Positions 6,859 to 14,845 of a DNA stretch of 16,857 nt are shown here, piece by piece. Source of the DNA: Gammaproteobacteria bacterium (lineage in GTDB: Bacteria > Pseudomonadota > Gammaproteobacteria > SZUA-229). The stretch is taken from the NCBI GenBank assembly GCA_029287815.1, contig JARFQK010000210.1, positions 1 through 16,857 of the forward strand, written 5' to 3'. Both the position numbers and the translations under genes were made by a program. The notes beneath the pieces are model-generated. The model was not told the origin of the DNA. It saw only the letters and a program-made list of their open reading frames with translations, and did not search any database. How positions within the stretch are numbered: position 1 is the first letter of the stretch; each line of letters begins with the position of its first letter.

Positions 6859-7716
6859 TCACTCAAGCTCCCGGTGACGTATCGAAACACTTTCAATGCT
6901 CTCGGCGAAATGAGTACGTAGCTTCTCGGCCATGTAGACGGACCTGTGCTGGCCGCCAGTACAGCCGATGGATATCGTTAGATAACAGCGGTTTTGTTGG
7001 GCAAATTTCGGAATCCAGTAGTCCAGGAATTCTCGAATGTGAGCCAGCATCTGTTCCACTTCATCGCTCTGGCCGAGGAATTCGATGACTTCTGCATCAC
7101 GTCCCGTCATCGGCCGCAGTTGAGTTTCCCAGTACGGATTCGGAAGGCAGCGCACGTCGAAGACAAAATCAGAGTCTGTGGGCGTGCCATGTTTGTAACC
7201 GAACGACTGGAGCAGTACCGAAAGACCGTTTTCTTCGCGTGTCAGGATTCGCTCTTTGATCAGAGAACGCAGTTGATGAATATTTCTGTAGGTCGTGTCG
7301 ATGTACAGGTCCGATTCAATGGCGATATCACTCAAAAGACTACGTTCTACCTCGATCGCTTCCGTCAATGGCAGGCCTTTCCGTGAGAGTGGATGCCGCC
7401 GGCGGGTGTCGCTAAAACGCTTGATCAGGGTCGTAAGCTCGGCCTGCAGGTAGATGATTATGATCTCAATATCCAGCTCGCGCAGGGGCTGGATGATCTG
7501 TGAGAATCGGCGCAGGTCTTGCGCTTCACTGCGTGCATCGATGCCGACCGCTATGGATTCGTATGGCTGGATGGTTCTGTTCATTACACGCTGCACGAAA
7601 TCGGGTAGCAGCCCCAGAGGCAAATTGTCCACGCAATAAAAATCTTCATCTTCAAGCGTATGCAGAGCGACAGTTTTCCCGGAACCCGACAAACCGCTGA
7701 TGATAACCAGTTTCAT
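6859..7716 (-). CDS. rapZ: RNase adapter protein RapZ (P-loop nucleotide-binding, YvcJ family)
   Basis: In E. coli RapZ binds glucosamine-6-phosphate and small RNAs and delivers GlmZ to RNase E, controlling GlmS. Homologues elsewhere are nucleotide-binding proteins of less clear role. The 285-residue product is full length. The Walker A motif GLSGSGKT is at residues 8-15, followed by CVDNLPLGLLPDF, VGIDARSE and RRRHPLS. The C-terminal domain ends with YLTISIGCTGGQHRSVYMAEKL (res 245-266), a family hallmark with the conserved GGxHRSV. It begins 6 bases after the hprK stop. The rapZ-ptsN association matches E. coli. Whether a GlmZ-like RNA exists here cannot be seen, so the RNA-adapter role is inference from the family. 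Confidence 0.95.
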   Translation of the reverse strand: MKLVIISGLSGSGKTVALHTLEDEDFYCVDNLPLGLLPDFVQRVMNRTIQPYESIAVGIDARSEAQDLRRFSQIIQPLRELDIEIIIIYLQAELTTLIKRFSDTRRRHPLSRKGLPLTEAIEVERSLLSDIAIESDLYIDTTYRNIHQLRSLIKERILTREENGLSVLLQSFGYKHGTPTDSDFVFDVRCLPNPYWETQLRPMTGRDAEVIEFLGQSDEVEQMLAHIREFLDYWIPKFAQQNRCYLTISIGCTGGQHRSVYMAEKLRTHFAESIESVSIRHRELE

Positions 7717-7722
7717 TGAAAA

Positions 7723-8667
7723 CTAAAGTGGTTGGTTGCTGATCGCCCGTTGTTGCAGGCTGATGAAATGTTCAGTTGCATCGTTGCCGGAGTAACGAAG
7801 AACATGATCGCGTACCGCAGCCTCGACGAGCACCTCGATATTGCGTCCTGGCGCAACCGGTATCAGCACCTGGGGTATGTCCATGCCCAGAATGGCGCGC
7901 AGCGTTCTTTCCCCCCTGAGTCGATCGAGTTGCGCATATTCAGTCGCGCTGAGGCGCTGCAGATGTACGATCAGGCGCAGATATTTGGTTGGCTTCAGCG
8001 CGTTGTCGCCATACATCTCACGGACGTTCAACACGCCCAGTCCGCGCACTTCCATGAAGTCCTTGAGTACGGTAGGGCTTCGGCCTTCGATGACATCCGG
8101 ACCGATGCGGGTAAATTCCGGGGCGTCATCGGCGATTAGGCGGTGCCCACGCGAGATGAGCGCAAGCGCGAGCTCGCTTTTTCCGATGCTGCTCTCTCCG
8201 GTGATTAATACGCCGGTGCCGAGCACTTCCATGAATACCCCATGTATGACTTCTTTCTCGGAGAATATGTTGTGCAGGTAAAATCTCGCAATATCAACGA
8301 CTTCGTTACTGTCTGTCTTGCAGCTGAGCAAGGGCGTATGAAATGTATTGGCATGCTCAATCAGCGCTTCCGGTACGGGTATGCCGTCGGCCATGATGAT
8401 TGCGACCGGCTGGGCGGAGAAAATCTCATTCAGCATGTTTCCGCGAAAAGCCGGCTCGAGGCCCTGCAGGTAATCACATTCTGTCTTGCCAATAACCTGT
8501 ATCAGGTTTTTATGCACTACATTGAGATGCCCAATTACGGTCGCGTGCTGTTTGGCCTTGATCTCATGCACCGGGCGTCTGGGGTCTTCCTGTCCTGCCA
8601 GCCAGTCAAACTCAATCTGTCTGGACAGATTATGGATGATCGTCTCGACAGAGAGCAATTCATTCAT
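7723..8667 (-). CDS. hprK: HPr kinase/phosphorylase
   Basis: Bifunctional enzyme that phosphorylates HPr on its regulatory serine and removes that phosphate again. The 314-residue product has the standard N-terminal domain and a C-terminal catalytic domain. The latter shows catalytic-region His142 (VIHGVFMEV), Walker A GESSIGKS (157-164), RLIADD with Asp180/181, the HprK signature MEVRGLGVLNV (205-215) and the PVAPGRNIEVLVE loop (271-283). The second residue pair in the P-loop is SS where many homologues have SG. Enterobacteria lack this gene; many other Proteobacteria carry it. Its ATG overlaps the ptsN stop by four bases (ATGA, 8667-8664), so translation is probably coupled. With ptsH and ptsI downstream in the same block, its substrate is encoded alongside it. 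Confidence 0.96.
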   Translation of the reverse strand: MNELLSVETIIHNLSRQIEFDWLAGQEDPRRPVHEIKAKQHATVIGHLNVVHKNLIQVIGKTECDYLQGLEPAFRGNMLNEIFSAQPVAIIMADGIPVPEALIEHANTFHTPLLSCKTDSNEVVDIARFYLHNIFSEKEVIHGVFMEVLGTGVLITGESSIGKSELALALISRGHRLIADDAPEFTRIGPDVIEGRSPTVLKDFMEVRGLGVLNVREMYGDNALKPTKYLRLIVHLQRLSATEYAQLDRLRGERTLRAILGMDIPQVLIPVAPGRNIEVLVEAAVRDHVLRYSGNDATEHFISLQQRAISNQPL

Positions 8668-9134
8668 GATGCCCGGCTTGCGACATGCCAGTTGGTCAGT
8701 GTGTCGTAGAGCTCCTGTGAGTTACTGGCTGCGCGCAAGTTGGCGCGCAGTCCGTCATCGCTGAAGCAACTGGCAAGGCCGGAGAGGATTTCCAAATGCT
8801 CATCAGTGTAGTGTTCAGGCACCATCAGCGCGAACAACAGATCGGTGGGTCGATCATCAGGGCTGTCGAAGTCAATACCGTGCTCTAGTTTGATGAAGGC
8901 TCCGACGGCTTTGTCGTTGTTGCTGGTACGGGCGTGGGGGATCGCAACCCCGTGGCCCAGGCAGGTGGAGCCCAATTTTTCGCGTTCTGTCAGGTGTTGA
9001 AAAATTTCAAAGGAATCTGCGGATCCTGATTCTTTTGCGAGCAGTTCAGCGAGGAACTCGAGCGCTCTTTTTTTGCTGCCGATGGCGGCATTGCAGACCA
9101 CTGAGTCTTTACTGATGAGCTGATCGAGTTTCAT
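8664..9134 (-). CDS. ptsN: EIIA-Ntr, nitrogen-related PTS regulatory protein
   Basis: Cytoplasmic EIIA of the fructose/mannitol fold that acts as a regulator; in E. coli its phosphorylation state affects potassium uptake and other targets. The 156-residue product has normal length. LGHGVAIPHAR (60-69) carries the phosphorylatable His67, and LLFALMVPEHYTDEHLEILSGLA is the usual following segment. It starts one base into the hpf stop (TGATG junction at 9136-9132) and overlaps hprK by four bases at its end, so hpf, ptsN and hprK look translationally coupled. The order rpoN-hpf-ptsN is the same as in E. coli. The phosphate donor here would be HPr from this cluster, since no NPr or PtsP is visible. 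Confidence 0.97.
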   Translation of the reverse strand: MKLDQLISKDSVVCNAAIGSKKRALEFLAELLAKESGSADSFEIFQHLTEREKLGSTCLGHGVAIPHARTSNNDKAVGAFIKLEHGIDFDSPDDRPTDLLFALMVPEHYTDEHLEILSGLASCFSDDGLRANLRAASNSQELYDTLTNWHVASRAS

Positions 9135-9454
9135 CAGAGTTGCGGGATCTCGCTCGGTCGATGGTGTAGATGGTTCTTGAGTTTTTCTTTGTACTTTTTG
9201 ACCTGACGGTCAAGCTTGTCAACGAGCGAGTCGATTGCAGCGTACATATCCGCTTCACTGGCTTCGGCAAAAATATCGTTGCCACTCATATGTACTGTGG
9301 CCTCTGCCTTGTGGTCTAGATTTTCGAGAGTCAATATGACGTGGGTGTTGCTGACTTTGTCAAAATGACGTTCCAACTTTTGCATTTTCTCGTTGACATA
9401 GTTTCTTAATGAATCTGTGATATCAACATGGTGACCAGTCAGATTAATTTGCAT
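9134..9454 (-). CDS. hpf: Ribosome hibernation promoting factor, short form
   Basis: Binds the 30S decoding region in stationary phase and promotes ribosome dimerisation or inactivation. From the ATG at 9454 the product is 106 residues, the short HPF class without a C-terminal dimerisation domain. It begins MQINLTGHHVDITDSLRNYV, and LERHFDKVSNTHVIL and AEASEADMYAAIDSLVDKLDRQVKKYKEK are characteristic. A longer frame would begin at a TTG at 9478 that overlaps the rpoN stop, but the ATG is chosen because GGAG lies six bases upstream and the family starts here. The gene lies 20 bases after rpoN. Confidence 0.96.
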   Translation of the reverse strand: MQINLTGHHVDITDSLRNYVNEKMQKLERHFDKVSNTHVILTLENLDHKAEATVHMSGNDIFAEASEADMYAAIDSLVDKLDRQVKKYKEKLKNHLHHRPSEIPQL

Positions 9455-9460
9455 ATTATT

Positions 9461-9464
9461 CTCC
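9461..9464 (-). promoter_or_regulatory. Ribosome binding site of hpf
   Basis: GGAG on the minus strand, six bases before the ATG at 9454. It decides that start against the in-frame TTG at 9478. Confidence 0.7.
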
Positions 9465-9474
9465 AGTAGTGGCC

Positions 9475-10944
9475 TCAAGTGAGTCGCTTTCTTTCATTTG
9501 AGGGTGGAATGGACATCGCCTCTCTGTATTTTGCCACAGTTCGGCGAGCAACATTAATGCCCTCCTTCACGAGGAAGGCGGATATCTTGTTATCGCTCAT
9601 TGGCTTGCGCGGGTTCTCGTTTTCTATGAGTTTTTTTACCATCGCACGAATCGCGGTCGCTGAGCATTCGCCACCATCGGCGGTGCTAACGTGGCTGGAA
9701 AAAAAGTATTTGAACTCAAAAACACCCCGCGGTGTATGCATGTATTTTTGTGTGGTGACGCGCGAAATGGTTGACTCGTGCATCTCGAGCTCTTCGGCGA
9801 TATCTCGCAATACCATCGGTTTCATGCCCTCTTCACCGTACTCGAGAAACAGCCGTTGACGATCGACGATGGCCTTGCCGACGCGGAGGAGGGTATCGCT
9901 ACGGCTTTGCAGGCTTTTCAGAAACCAGCGCGCTTCTTGCATACTGGTTCGCAAATAACTGCTGTCTTTGTCGCGGCCTGACTTTTTGACATAATCGGCG
10001 TAGAGAGGATTGATTCGCAACCGCGGTGCCGCTTCAGGGTTCAAGGTGACGCGCCACTCGCCGTTGACCTTGCGCACATAGACGTCGGGTACGACATACT
10101 CTGCGCGGTTCGGTGAGATCGTGGCCCCCGGCCTCGGATTCAAAGTCTGAATGAATGCGATGAGTTCTTTTAATTCATCCTCGGAGAGTCGCGTTGATTT
10201 CAGCAGGCGTGCATAATCACGGCTGCCAATCTGTTCGAGGTGGTCGCGAATCAACATGCGCGCTTCGGCCAGTCCGTCCGTATCCTCGTCGAACTGCTCC
10301 AGCTGCAGCAGAAGGCATTCCCTGAGATCACGGGCGGCCACACCGATTGGGTCAAAACGCTGGATCAAGTGCAAAACGGCTTCGGCCTCGTCGAGTTCAA
10401 TTTCGAGCTCTTCTGCCAGGCCGGCGTGGATCTCTTCCAGGCTTTCAGTGAGATAGCCATCATCGTTGATCGCGTCAATGATCGCGATGCCGATAGCAAA
10501 ATCGGTCTCGCTGGTGGATATGTTCCGCAGTTGCCAGAGCAGATGCTCAGCCAGTGTATTGCCCTCGATGCTCTGATTTTCCAGGAAATCGTTGACACTG
10601 TCGTCGGAGGCTTGCGCAGCGCTGCTGATCCCCGCAGTTGCAACATCATAGATATCTTCCCACTCGCTGTCGACCGGAAGCTCATCAGGGAGATCCTGAT
10701 TTTTCTCCATATCAAGCTGGGAATCCTGTGAGTTTGCATCGTTCTCGGATTCGCTCTCTTTTTGCTCCTCCGGCGCCGAATCTGGACTGTCCTCGTCCAT
10801 TTCCAGCATTGGATTCTCTTCCAGCGTCTGCTGAATTTCGGTTTGCAGGTCCAATGTCGACAACTGCAACAGCCGTATCGCCTGTTGCAGTTGAGGGGTC
10901 ATCGTAAGATGCTGGCCTAATTTTAGCTGCAGAGATGGTTTCAT
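9475..10944 (-). CDS. rpoN: RNA polymerase sigma-54 factor
   Basis: Alternative sigma factor that recognises -24/-12 promoters and needs an AAA+ activator to open them. The 489-residue product shows all regions. Region I is glutamine-rich (about 1-48, LGQHLTMTPQLQQAIRLLQLS), followed by a strongly acidic Region II (about 49-120, many E/D/S). Then come the core-binding domain (about 125-320, with LNPRPGA and VPDV), the helix-turn-helix (about 377-397, VLRDIAEELEMHESTISRV) and the RpoN box ARRTVAKYRE (466-475). It lies 162 bases after lptB, the largest gap within the lptC-ptsI stretch, so an internal promoter there is plausible. I saw no strong consensus, and the Shine-Dalgarno is weak. Confidence 0.98.
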   Translation of the reverse strand: MKPSLQLKLGQHLTMTPQLQQAIRLLQLSTLDLQTEIQQTLEENPMLEMDEDSPDSAPEEQKESESENDANSQDSQLDMEKNQDLPDELPVDSEWEDIYDVATAGISSAAQASDDSVNDFLENQSIEGNTLAEHLLWQLRNISTSETDFAIGIAIIDAINDDGYLTESLEEIHAGLAEELEIELDEAEAVLHLIQRFDPIGVAARDLRECLLLQLEQFDEDTDGLAEARMLIRDHLEQIGSRDYARLLKSTRLSEDELKELIAFIQTLNPRPGATISPNRAEYVVPDVYVRKVNGEWRVTLNPEAAPRLRINPLYADYVKKSGRDKDSSYLRTSMQEARWFLKSLQSRSDTLLRVGKAIVDRQRLFLEYGEEGMKPMVLRDIAEELEMHESTISRVTTQKYMHTPRGVFEFKYFFSSHVSTADGGECSATAIRAMVKKLIENENPRKPMSDNKISAFLVKEGINVARRTVAKYREAMSIPPSNERKRLT

Positions 10945-11106
10945 AACTTGAGCGAGATTAGATTACCAATATTCGCTGATCACTACTCCTGATTCGTTGC
11001 GGGAAACAGAGCTTCGATTGGATTTTCCCGGCTGGTACCCGCCATTGCCTGTTTGGGCTGGTCCCAACCCAATGCCGATGCGCTAGCTTAAGGTACATAT
11101 CTATGT

Positions 11107-11829
11107 TTATAGTCGAAAATCACGGCCGAGATAGACTTCCCGCACCTGATCGTTCGCGAGAATCTCTTCCGGCTTGCCCTCGGCAATAATTTTACCATCG
11201 CTCAGTATATAAGCGCGATGGCATATACCCAAGGTTTCCCGTACATTATGGTCTGTGATAAGGATCCCAATGTTGAGGCTGATCAAATGTTCAATACTTT
11301 TCTGGATGTCAATCACTGAAATCGGATCGACACCGGCAAAAGGCTCGTCAAGCAGAATGAAAGACGGTCTCGAGGCCAGCGCCCGTGCAATTTCCACGCG
11401 TCTGCGTTCGCCACCCGATAGGCTCATACCGCTGCTCTGGCGGATATGTTCGATCTGGAGCTCCTCCAGCAACATCTGCAGTTGCTCCGCACGTTCGGCC
11501 TTGCTGATACGCTGCGCTTCCAACACAGCCATGATATTGTCTTCAACCGAGAGCTTTCGGAAGACGGACGCTTCCTGCGGTAGGTAGCCTACACCGCGTT
11601 GCGCGCGCGCGTGCAGCGGCAAATGCGTGATTTCGTGGTCATCGATGAAAATCTGACCCTCGTCAGCCTTGATCAGTCCGACCATCATGTAGAAGCTGGT
11701 GGTCTTGCCTGCGCCATTGGGGCCCAGCAGGCCGACGACTTCGCCGCTGCGGACGCCGATTGAGACATTGTTGACGACGGTGCGCTGTTTGTAGCGCTTC
11801 ACCAGATTTTCAGCGTGCAATTCCGGCAT
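11107..11829 (-). CDS. lptB: LPS export ABC transporter ATP-binding protein LptB
   Basis: ATPase of the LptB2FG complex, which extracts LPS from the inner membrane and drives it along the LptC-LptA bridge. The 240-residue product is full length: Walker A GPNGAGKT (36-43), Q-loop in GYLPQEASVFRKLS (81-94), signature LSGGE (137-141), Walker B FILLDEP (157-163) with catalytic Glu162, and H-loop His194 in ITDHNVRETL. The PQEASVFRKL stretch is typical of LptB rather than amino-acid transporter ATPases. It starts 6 bases after lptA. lptF and lptG are not in the window. Confidence 0.98.
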   Translation of the reverse strand: MPELHAENLVKRYKQRTVVNNVSIGVRSGEVVGLLGPNGAGKTTSFYMMVGLIKADEGQIFIDDHEITHLPLHARAQRGVGYLPQEASVFRKLSVEDNIMAVLEAQRISKAERAEQLQMLLEELQIEHIRQSSGMSLSGGERRRVEIARALASRPSFILLDEPFAGVDPISVIDIQKSIEHLISLNIGILITDHNVRETLGICHRAYILSDGKIIAEGKPEEILANDQVREVYLGRDFRL

Positions 11830-11835
11830 TGGCGA

Positions 11836-12348
11836 CTACTTTTTAATTTTATCTGGCTTGATTGTGATGTTGACGCGCTTGTTGGCTTTCTCGTCGCCGG
11901 CTATGACCACCTGTTTGACGGTATCGTATATGATTTGATCGCTTTCCATGATCGATCCAGCCTGTTCGAGCTTGGCCTTATCGGTCAGGACCAGGCGGTT
12001 CTGAGCAGCTTTGTATTCCATCTGCCTGCTTTGTGCCTGGATATAGTTGCCATCTTCCGATTTCTGTCGATAAGTGGCGGGTGAGCCGCTCACCTTTATA
12101 TTCTTCACGACCTTGTCTTGTTGAATCGCGATGACCTTGTCGCCAGTGAGTTCAATATCGCTCTGGCTGACGCGAACATTGCCGGTGTATTCGCTGATGC
12201 CGCTCTGGAGTTCGTACTTCATGTGGTCCGCCTGAATATTCACCGGTGCACTGGTGTCCCTGACCAGCCGCTGCTCGGCGAGCGATGCCAGCGGCGCAGT
12301 GGCCAACACGGCAAGTACGATGCTCAGTTTATTGATTCTTGATGACAT
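11836..12348 (-). CDS. lptA: LPS transport periplasmic protein LptA
   Basis: Periplasmic beta-jellyroll protein that links LptC to outer-membrane LptD and passes LPS along. From the ATG at 12348 the product is 170 residues. The N-terminus is a signal peptide: Arg/Lys at 4 and 7, a hydrophobic stretch at 9-22 and an Ala-x-Ala-like cleavage site near residue 24 (SLA|EQ). The OstA/LptA domain follows, with PVNIQADHMKYE, GNVRVSQSDIELTGD and SGSPATYRQK. Another ATG at 12363 would add five residues, but it lies at the foot of a perfect hairpin (12362-12382) with AAGG immediately next to it, so I prefer 12348, preceded by a weak GGAA. The gene overlaps the end of lptC by 20 bases. Confidence 0.95.
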   Translation of the reverse strand: MSSRINKLSIVLAVLATAPLASLAEQRLVRDTSAPVNIQADHMKYELQSGISEYTGNVRVSQSDIELTGDKVIAIQQDKVVKNIKVSGSPATYRQKSEDGNYIQAQSRQMEYKAAQNRLVLTDKAKLEQAGSIMESDQIIYDTVKQVVIAGDEKANKRVNITIKPDKIKK

Positions 12349-12880
12349 AGGTTCCGTTAACATCCTTGAGCAACTCAAGGATCCCGGTTGAATTGTCGAA
12401 ACTCAGCCCTTTGGATCTTACCTTCAGTGATCCCTGAGTGATATTGACCACTTTATCGGTGTTGGCTACCTGCGTCCGCGTGTTGTAGCGCAACTGACTG
12501 GTGGTAAGCTCCAGGGGGGTTGGCGAGTCTTTCTGCAGCATCACGACATCGTCGTTCAGTGTCACCCACTCGTTATTATCATCGATGACACCGTTCCTCG
12601 CGCTGATCACCCACGCTTTGGCGTCTTGGTCAATGCTGAAGATCGGCTGGGTGATTTCTGCCTCGCCAGTGTCATTGAAATGCTCCATCAGATCCGCAGT
12701 CAAGGTATAGTACGGAAGTCCATTCTCATCCATTGCCACCAGCGTGAAGTCCTTGACGTAGGCGTCCACGAAATGTGGTTCCGGTTCCACAATCTCGGCT
12801 TCATCCGGCGCATGAATAACGGCCCAGATCCCGATCATTGCGATGATCGCCATTGTAATCAGTGTGAATTGCTTGTTCAT
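12329..12880 (-). CDS. lptC: LPS export system protein LptC
   Basis: Bitopic inner-membrane protein that receives LPS from LptB2FG and docks LptA. The 183-residue product has one N-terminal membrane segment (about 5-24) and a periplasmic jellyroll with DAYVKDFTLVAMDENGLPYYTLTAD (about 39-63) and the C-terminal LKVRSKGLSFDNSTG. The length matches the family. Its ATG overlaps the kdsC stop by four bases (ATGA at 12880-12877), and its last 20 bases overlap lptA. Order kdsC-lptC-lptA-lptB is as in E. coli. Confidence 0.96.
   Translation of the reverse strand: MNKQFTLITMAIIAMIGIWAVIHAPDEAEIVEPEPHFVDAYVKDFTLVAMDENGLPYYTLTADLMEHFNDTGEAEITQPIFSIDQDAKAWVISARNGVIDDNNEWVTLNDDVVMLQKDSPTPLELTTSQLRYNTRTQVANTDKVVNITQGSLKVRSKGLSFDNSTGILELLKDVNGTYVIKNQ
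12362..12382 (-). promoter_or_regulatory. Perfect 9-bp hairpin just before the lptA start
   Basis: On the mRNA, AUCCUUGAG and CUCAAGGAU form a perfect 9-bp stem with a 3-nt loop. It lies inside the lptC coding region, about 14 bases upstream of the preferred lptA AUG, and its 3' arm runs into the alternative AUG (12363). A ribosome finishing lptC would open it, which fits translational coupling of lptA to lptC. This role is inference; the stem itself is plain in the sequence. Confidence 0.55.
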
Positions 12881-13410
12881 TCAGCAAAGTACAAATACGA
12901 CTCGAGCGTTTGGGACAACAATCCCCTGGCTTCAAGCATCAGCTCGCAGACATCACGTACCGCGCCCCGGCCACCGTGGTTCTGGGTGATCCAATGTGCG
13001 TGTTTCTTGACATAAGGATGCGCACCCTGCACCGCAATCGCGAAACCAACCCGAGTCATGATCGGCAAATCGACAACATCATCGCCGACATAGGCAACCT
13101 GGTCGGGAGTGAGCCCAATCTCGCCCATTAAGGCCTCATACGCTGGAATTTTATCCCGATACCCTTGATAAACGAGGCTGATGCCCAGATCCTTCATGCG
13201 GTGTTCGACCACATTGGAGCTGCGTCCGGTGATAATTGCTGCGTTGACGCCCCCGTCCTGCAGCATGCGCATCCCGTGACCGTCGAGTGAATTGAAGGCT
13301 TTATATTCCTGGCCGTCGTCACCCATGAACAGGCTGCCATCCGTCATCACCCCGTCTACGTCGAATATCACCAGCTCGATTTTTCTGGCTTTTTCCAGTA
13401 TGTCTTGCAT
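12877..13410 (-). CDS. kdsC: 3-deoxy-D-manno-octulosonate 8-phosphate phosphatase
   Basis: HAD-family phosphatase that removes phosphate from KDO-8-phosphate to give KDO for the LPS inner core. The 177-residue, capless product is normal for KdsC. Motif I is FDVDGVMTDG (16-25, Asp17/Asp19), motif II IITGRSS (59-65, Thr61), the motif III lysine is in YRDKIPAY, and motif IV is GDDVVDLP (109-116). The tail has HGGRGAVRDVCELML, typical of KdsC. It lies 69 bases downstream of kdsD and overlaps lptC by four bases, so it probably shares a transcript with the lpt genes. Confidence 0.97.
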   Translation of the reverse strand: MQDILEKARKIELVIFDVDGVMTDGSLFMGDDGQEYKAFNSLDGHGMRMLQDGGVNAAIITGRSSNVVEHRMKDLGISLVYQGYRDKIPAYEALMGEIGLTPDQVAYVGDDVVDLPIMTRVGFAIAVQGAHPYVKKHAHWITQNHGGRGAVRDVCELMLEARGLLSQTLESYLYFAE

Positions 13411-13479
13411 GCTATTCGCTGTGAATTATCGCGAGTCAATTTCGTGCCGTGAGCGTGCATTATTCACTATTCGGCGCGC

Positions 13480-14451
13480 TTATACCACTCCGGCTCGAAG
13501 CAGGTCGTGCATGTTCAGCGCGCCGATCAGCCGGTCATCCTGGTCAGTGACCAGAACGCCATTGATCTTATGATCCTCCATCAGCTTGAGTATTTTCGCT
13601 GCGAGGTCGTGAGCATCCACGGTAATACAATTCCTTGTCATAACTTGTTCAATTTTGGCCATTTTTAAGTCCAGGTTCTTGTCCAGGGTCCTGCGCAGAT
13701 CGCCGTCGGTGAAAATGCCGAGCACCCGTTGTGCGTGGTCGATGATCGCAGTCATGCCGAGCCCTTTGCTGCTCATTTCCAGCAGCGCTGCGGATATTGT
13801 CGCTTCTGGTTTGACCGTTGGCATCGCGTCACCGGTATGCATGATATCGGCGACATGCAGCAATAGACGCCGTCCAAGACTGCCGCCTGGATGCGACAGC
13901 GCGAAGTCTTCCTCGGTAAAGCCGCGGGCCTGGAGCAATGCGACCGCGAGCGCATCGCCCATCACCAGCGCGACCGTCGTGCTTGACGTCGGCGCCAGTC
14001 CGAGTGGGCAGGCCTCTTGCGCGACGCCAACATCCAAAGCAATCGTGGCTTCAGTGGCTAGCGGCGATTTCGCGTTTCCGGTCATGCTGATCAAAGGCAC
14101 GCCAAGACGCTTGATGATTGGAACGATCGTCAGCAACTCCGCAGTGTTACCGGAGTTCGAAAGCGCGATCACAACATCTTTTGACGTAATCATGCCAAGG
14201 TCGCCATGGCTGGCTTCACCAGGATGCACGAAGAATGCCGGACTGCCTGTACTGGCCAGGGTGGCCGCTATCTTCCCGGCAATGTGACCGGACTTACCCA
14301 TGCCGGTGACGACGATCCGCCCCTGACAGTTCAGCAACAGTTCGCAGGCCCGTGAGAAATTATCGTCAATGCGCTGTTTCAGGATGCTGACCGAGGCCAA
14401 CTCGGTCTCGACTACAGCCAGCCCCAGCTTCTTGAAGTCCGTTTGTGCCAT
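13480..14451 (-). CDS. kdsD: D-arabinose 5-phosphate isomerase
   Basis: Converts ribulose-5-phosphate to arabinose-5-phosphate, the first dedicated step of KDO synthesis. From the ATG at 14451 the product has 323 residues, close to the 328 of E. coli KdsD. An SIS domain (about 42-180) carries GMGKSGHIAGK (50-60), FFVHPGEASHGDLGM (73-87) and ALSNSGNTAE. CPLGLAPTSSTT and FALSHPGGSLGRRLL follow, then two CBS domains (about 203-260 and 268-323) ending MHDLLRAGVV. An upstream in-frame ATG at 14526 would add 25 arginine-rich residues that do not resemble the family, so the later start is preferred, though neither has a clear Shine-Dalgarno. It is the first gene of the minus-strand block. Confidence 0.96.
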   Translation of the reverse strand: MAQTDFKKLGLAVVETELASVSILKQRIDDNFSRACELLLNCQGRIVVTGMGKSGHIAGKIAATLASTGSPAFFVHPGEASHGDLGMITSKDVVIALSNSGNTAELLTIVPIIKRLGVPLISMTGNAKSPLATEATIALDVGVAQEACPLGLAPTSSTTVALVMGDALAVALLQARGFTEEDFALSHPGGSLGRRLLLHVADIMHTGDAMPTVKPEATISAALLEMSSKGLGMTAIIDHAQRVLGIFTDGDLRRTLDKNLDLKMAKIEQVMTRNCITVDAHDLAAKILKLMEDHKINGVLVTDQDDRLIGALNMHDLLRAGVV

Positions 14452-14782
14452 ATCAATCAAACTCGTTATGGTTGCAGTTCGGTTAAGGGAACTCTGATCA
14501 ACACCGAGTCTCCGCGGCGCACGCATGCGCCGCCATTTTGGATCGCCTCAAGCGATTAAGCATCGGGGAAACAGCAAATCGCATTTTATGTTTTTCCATG
14601 CTCTGATAATACAGGGATGAATCAATCAGAGCTTCCTTGATTCGGGCTATGCGGCTGTAACCTCAGGTTCGCGATCCAATCGAAATCACCGCAGTTTGCC
14701 CGAAAGAGCCTGATCCTTCCTGCAATATCCGGGCTAGTCATGTTGTCGAAATTACACAATTATCACTCACTTGCGCAACTAA

Positions 14783-14814
14783 TTGATGCACATGACGTTA
14801 CAAGCGCATAAAAT
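14783..14814 (+). promoter_or_regulatory. Candidate promoter for the mla operon
   Basis: -35-like TTGATG (14783-14788) with -10-like CATAAA (14807-14812, 18-bp spacer) or TAAAAT (14809-14814, 20-bp spacer). Both are partial matches chosen by eye. A start near 14821 would leave a leader of about 55 nt. Confidence 0.3.
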
Positions 14815-14845
14815 ACACGCCAAAATGGTCACAGGATTAGTGTCA

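Noticed and set aside
8242..8709. 155-codon plus-strand frame
   Set aside because: It is antisense to hprK and ptsN and has no family features.
10240..10731. 163-codon plus-strand frame
   Set aside because: It is antisense to rpoN, and its composition mirrors the acidic rpoN region.
14452..14526. Longer KdsD starting at the ATG at 14526
   Set aside because: The added 25 residues do not fit the family N-terminus, and the start at 14451 gives the normal length.
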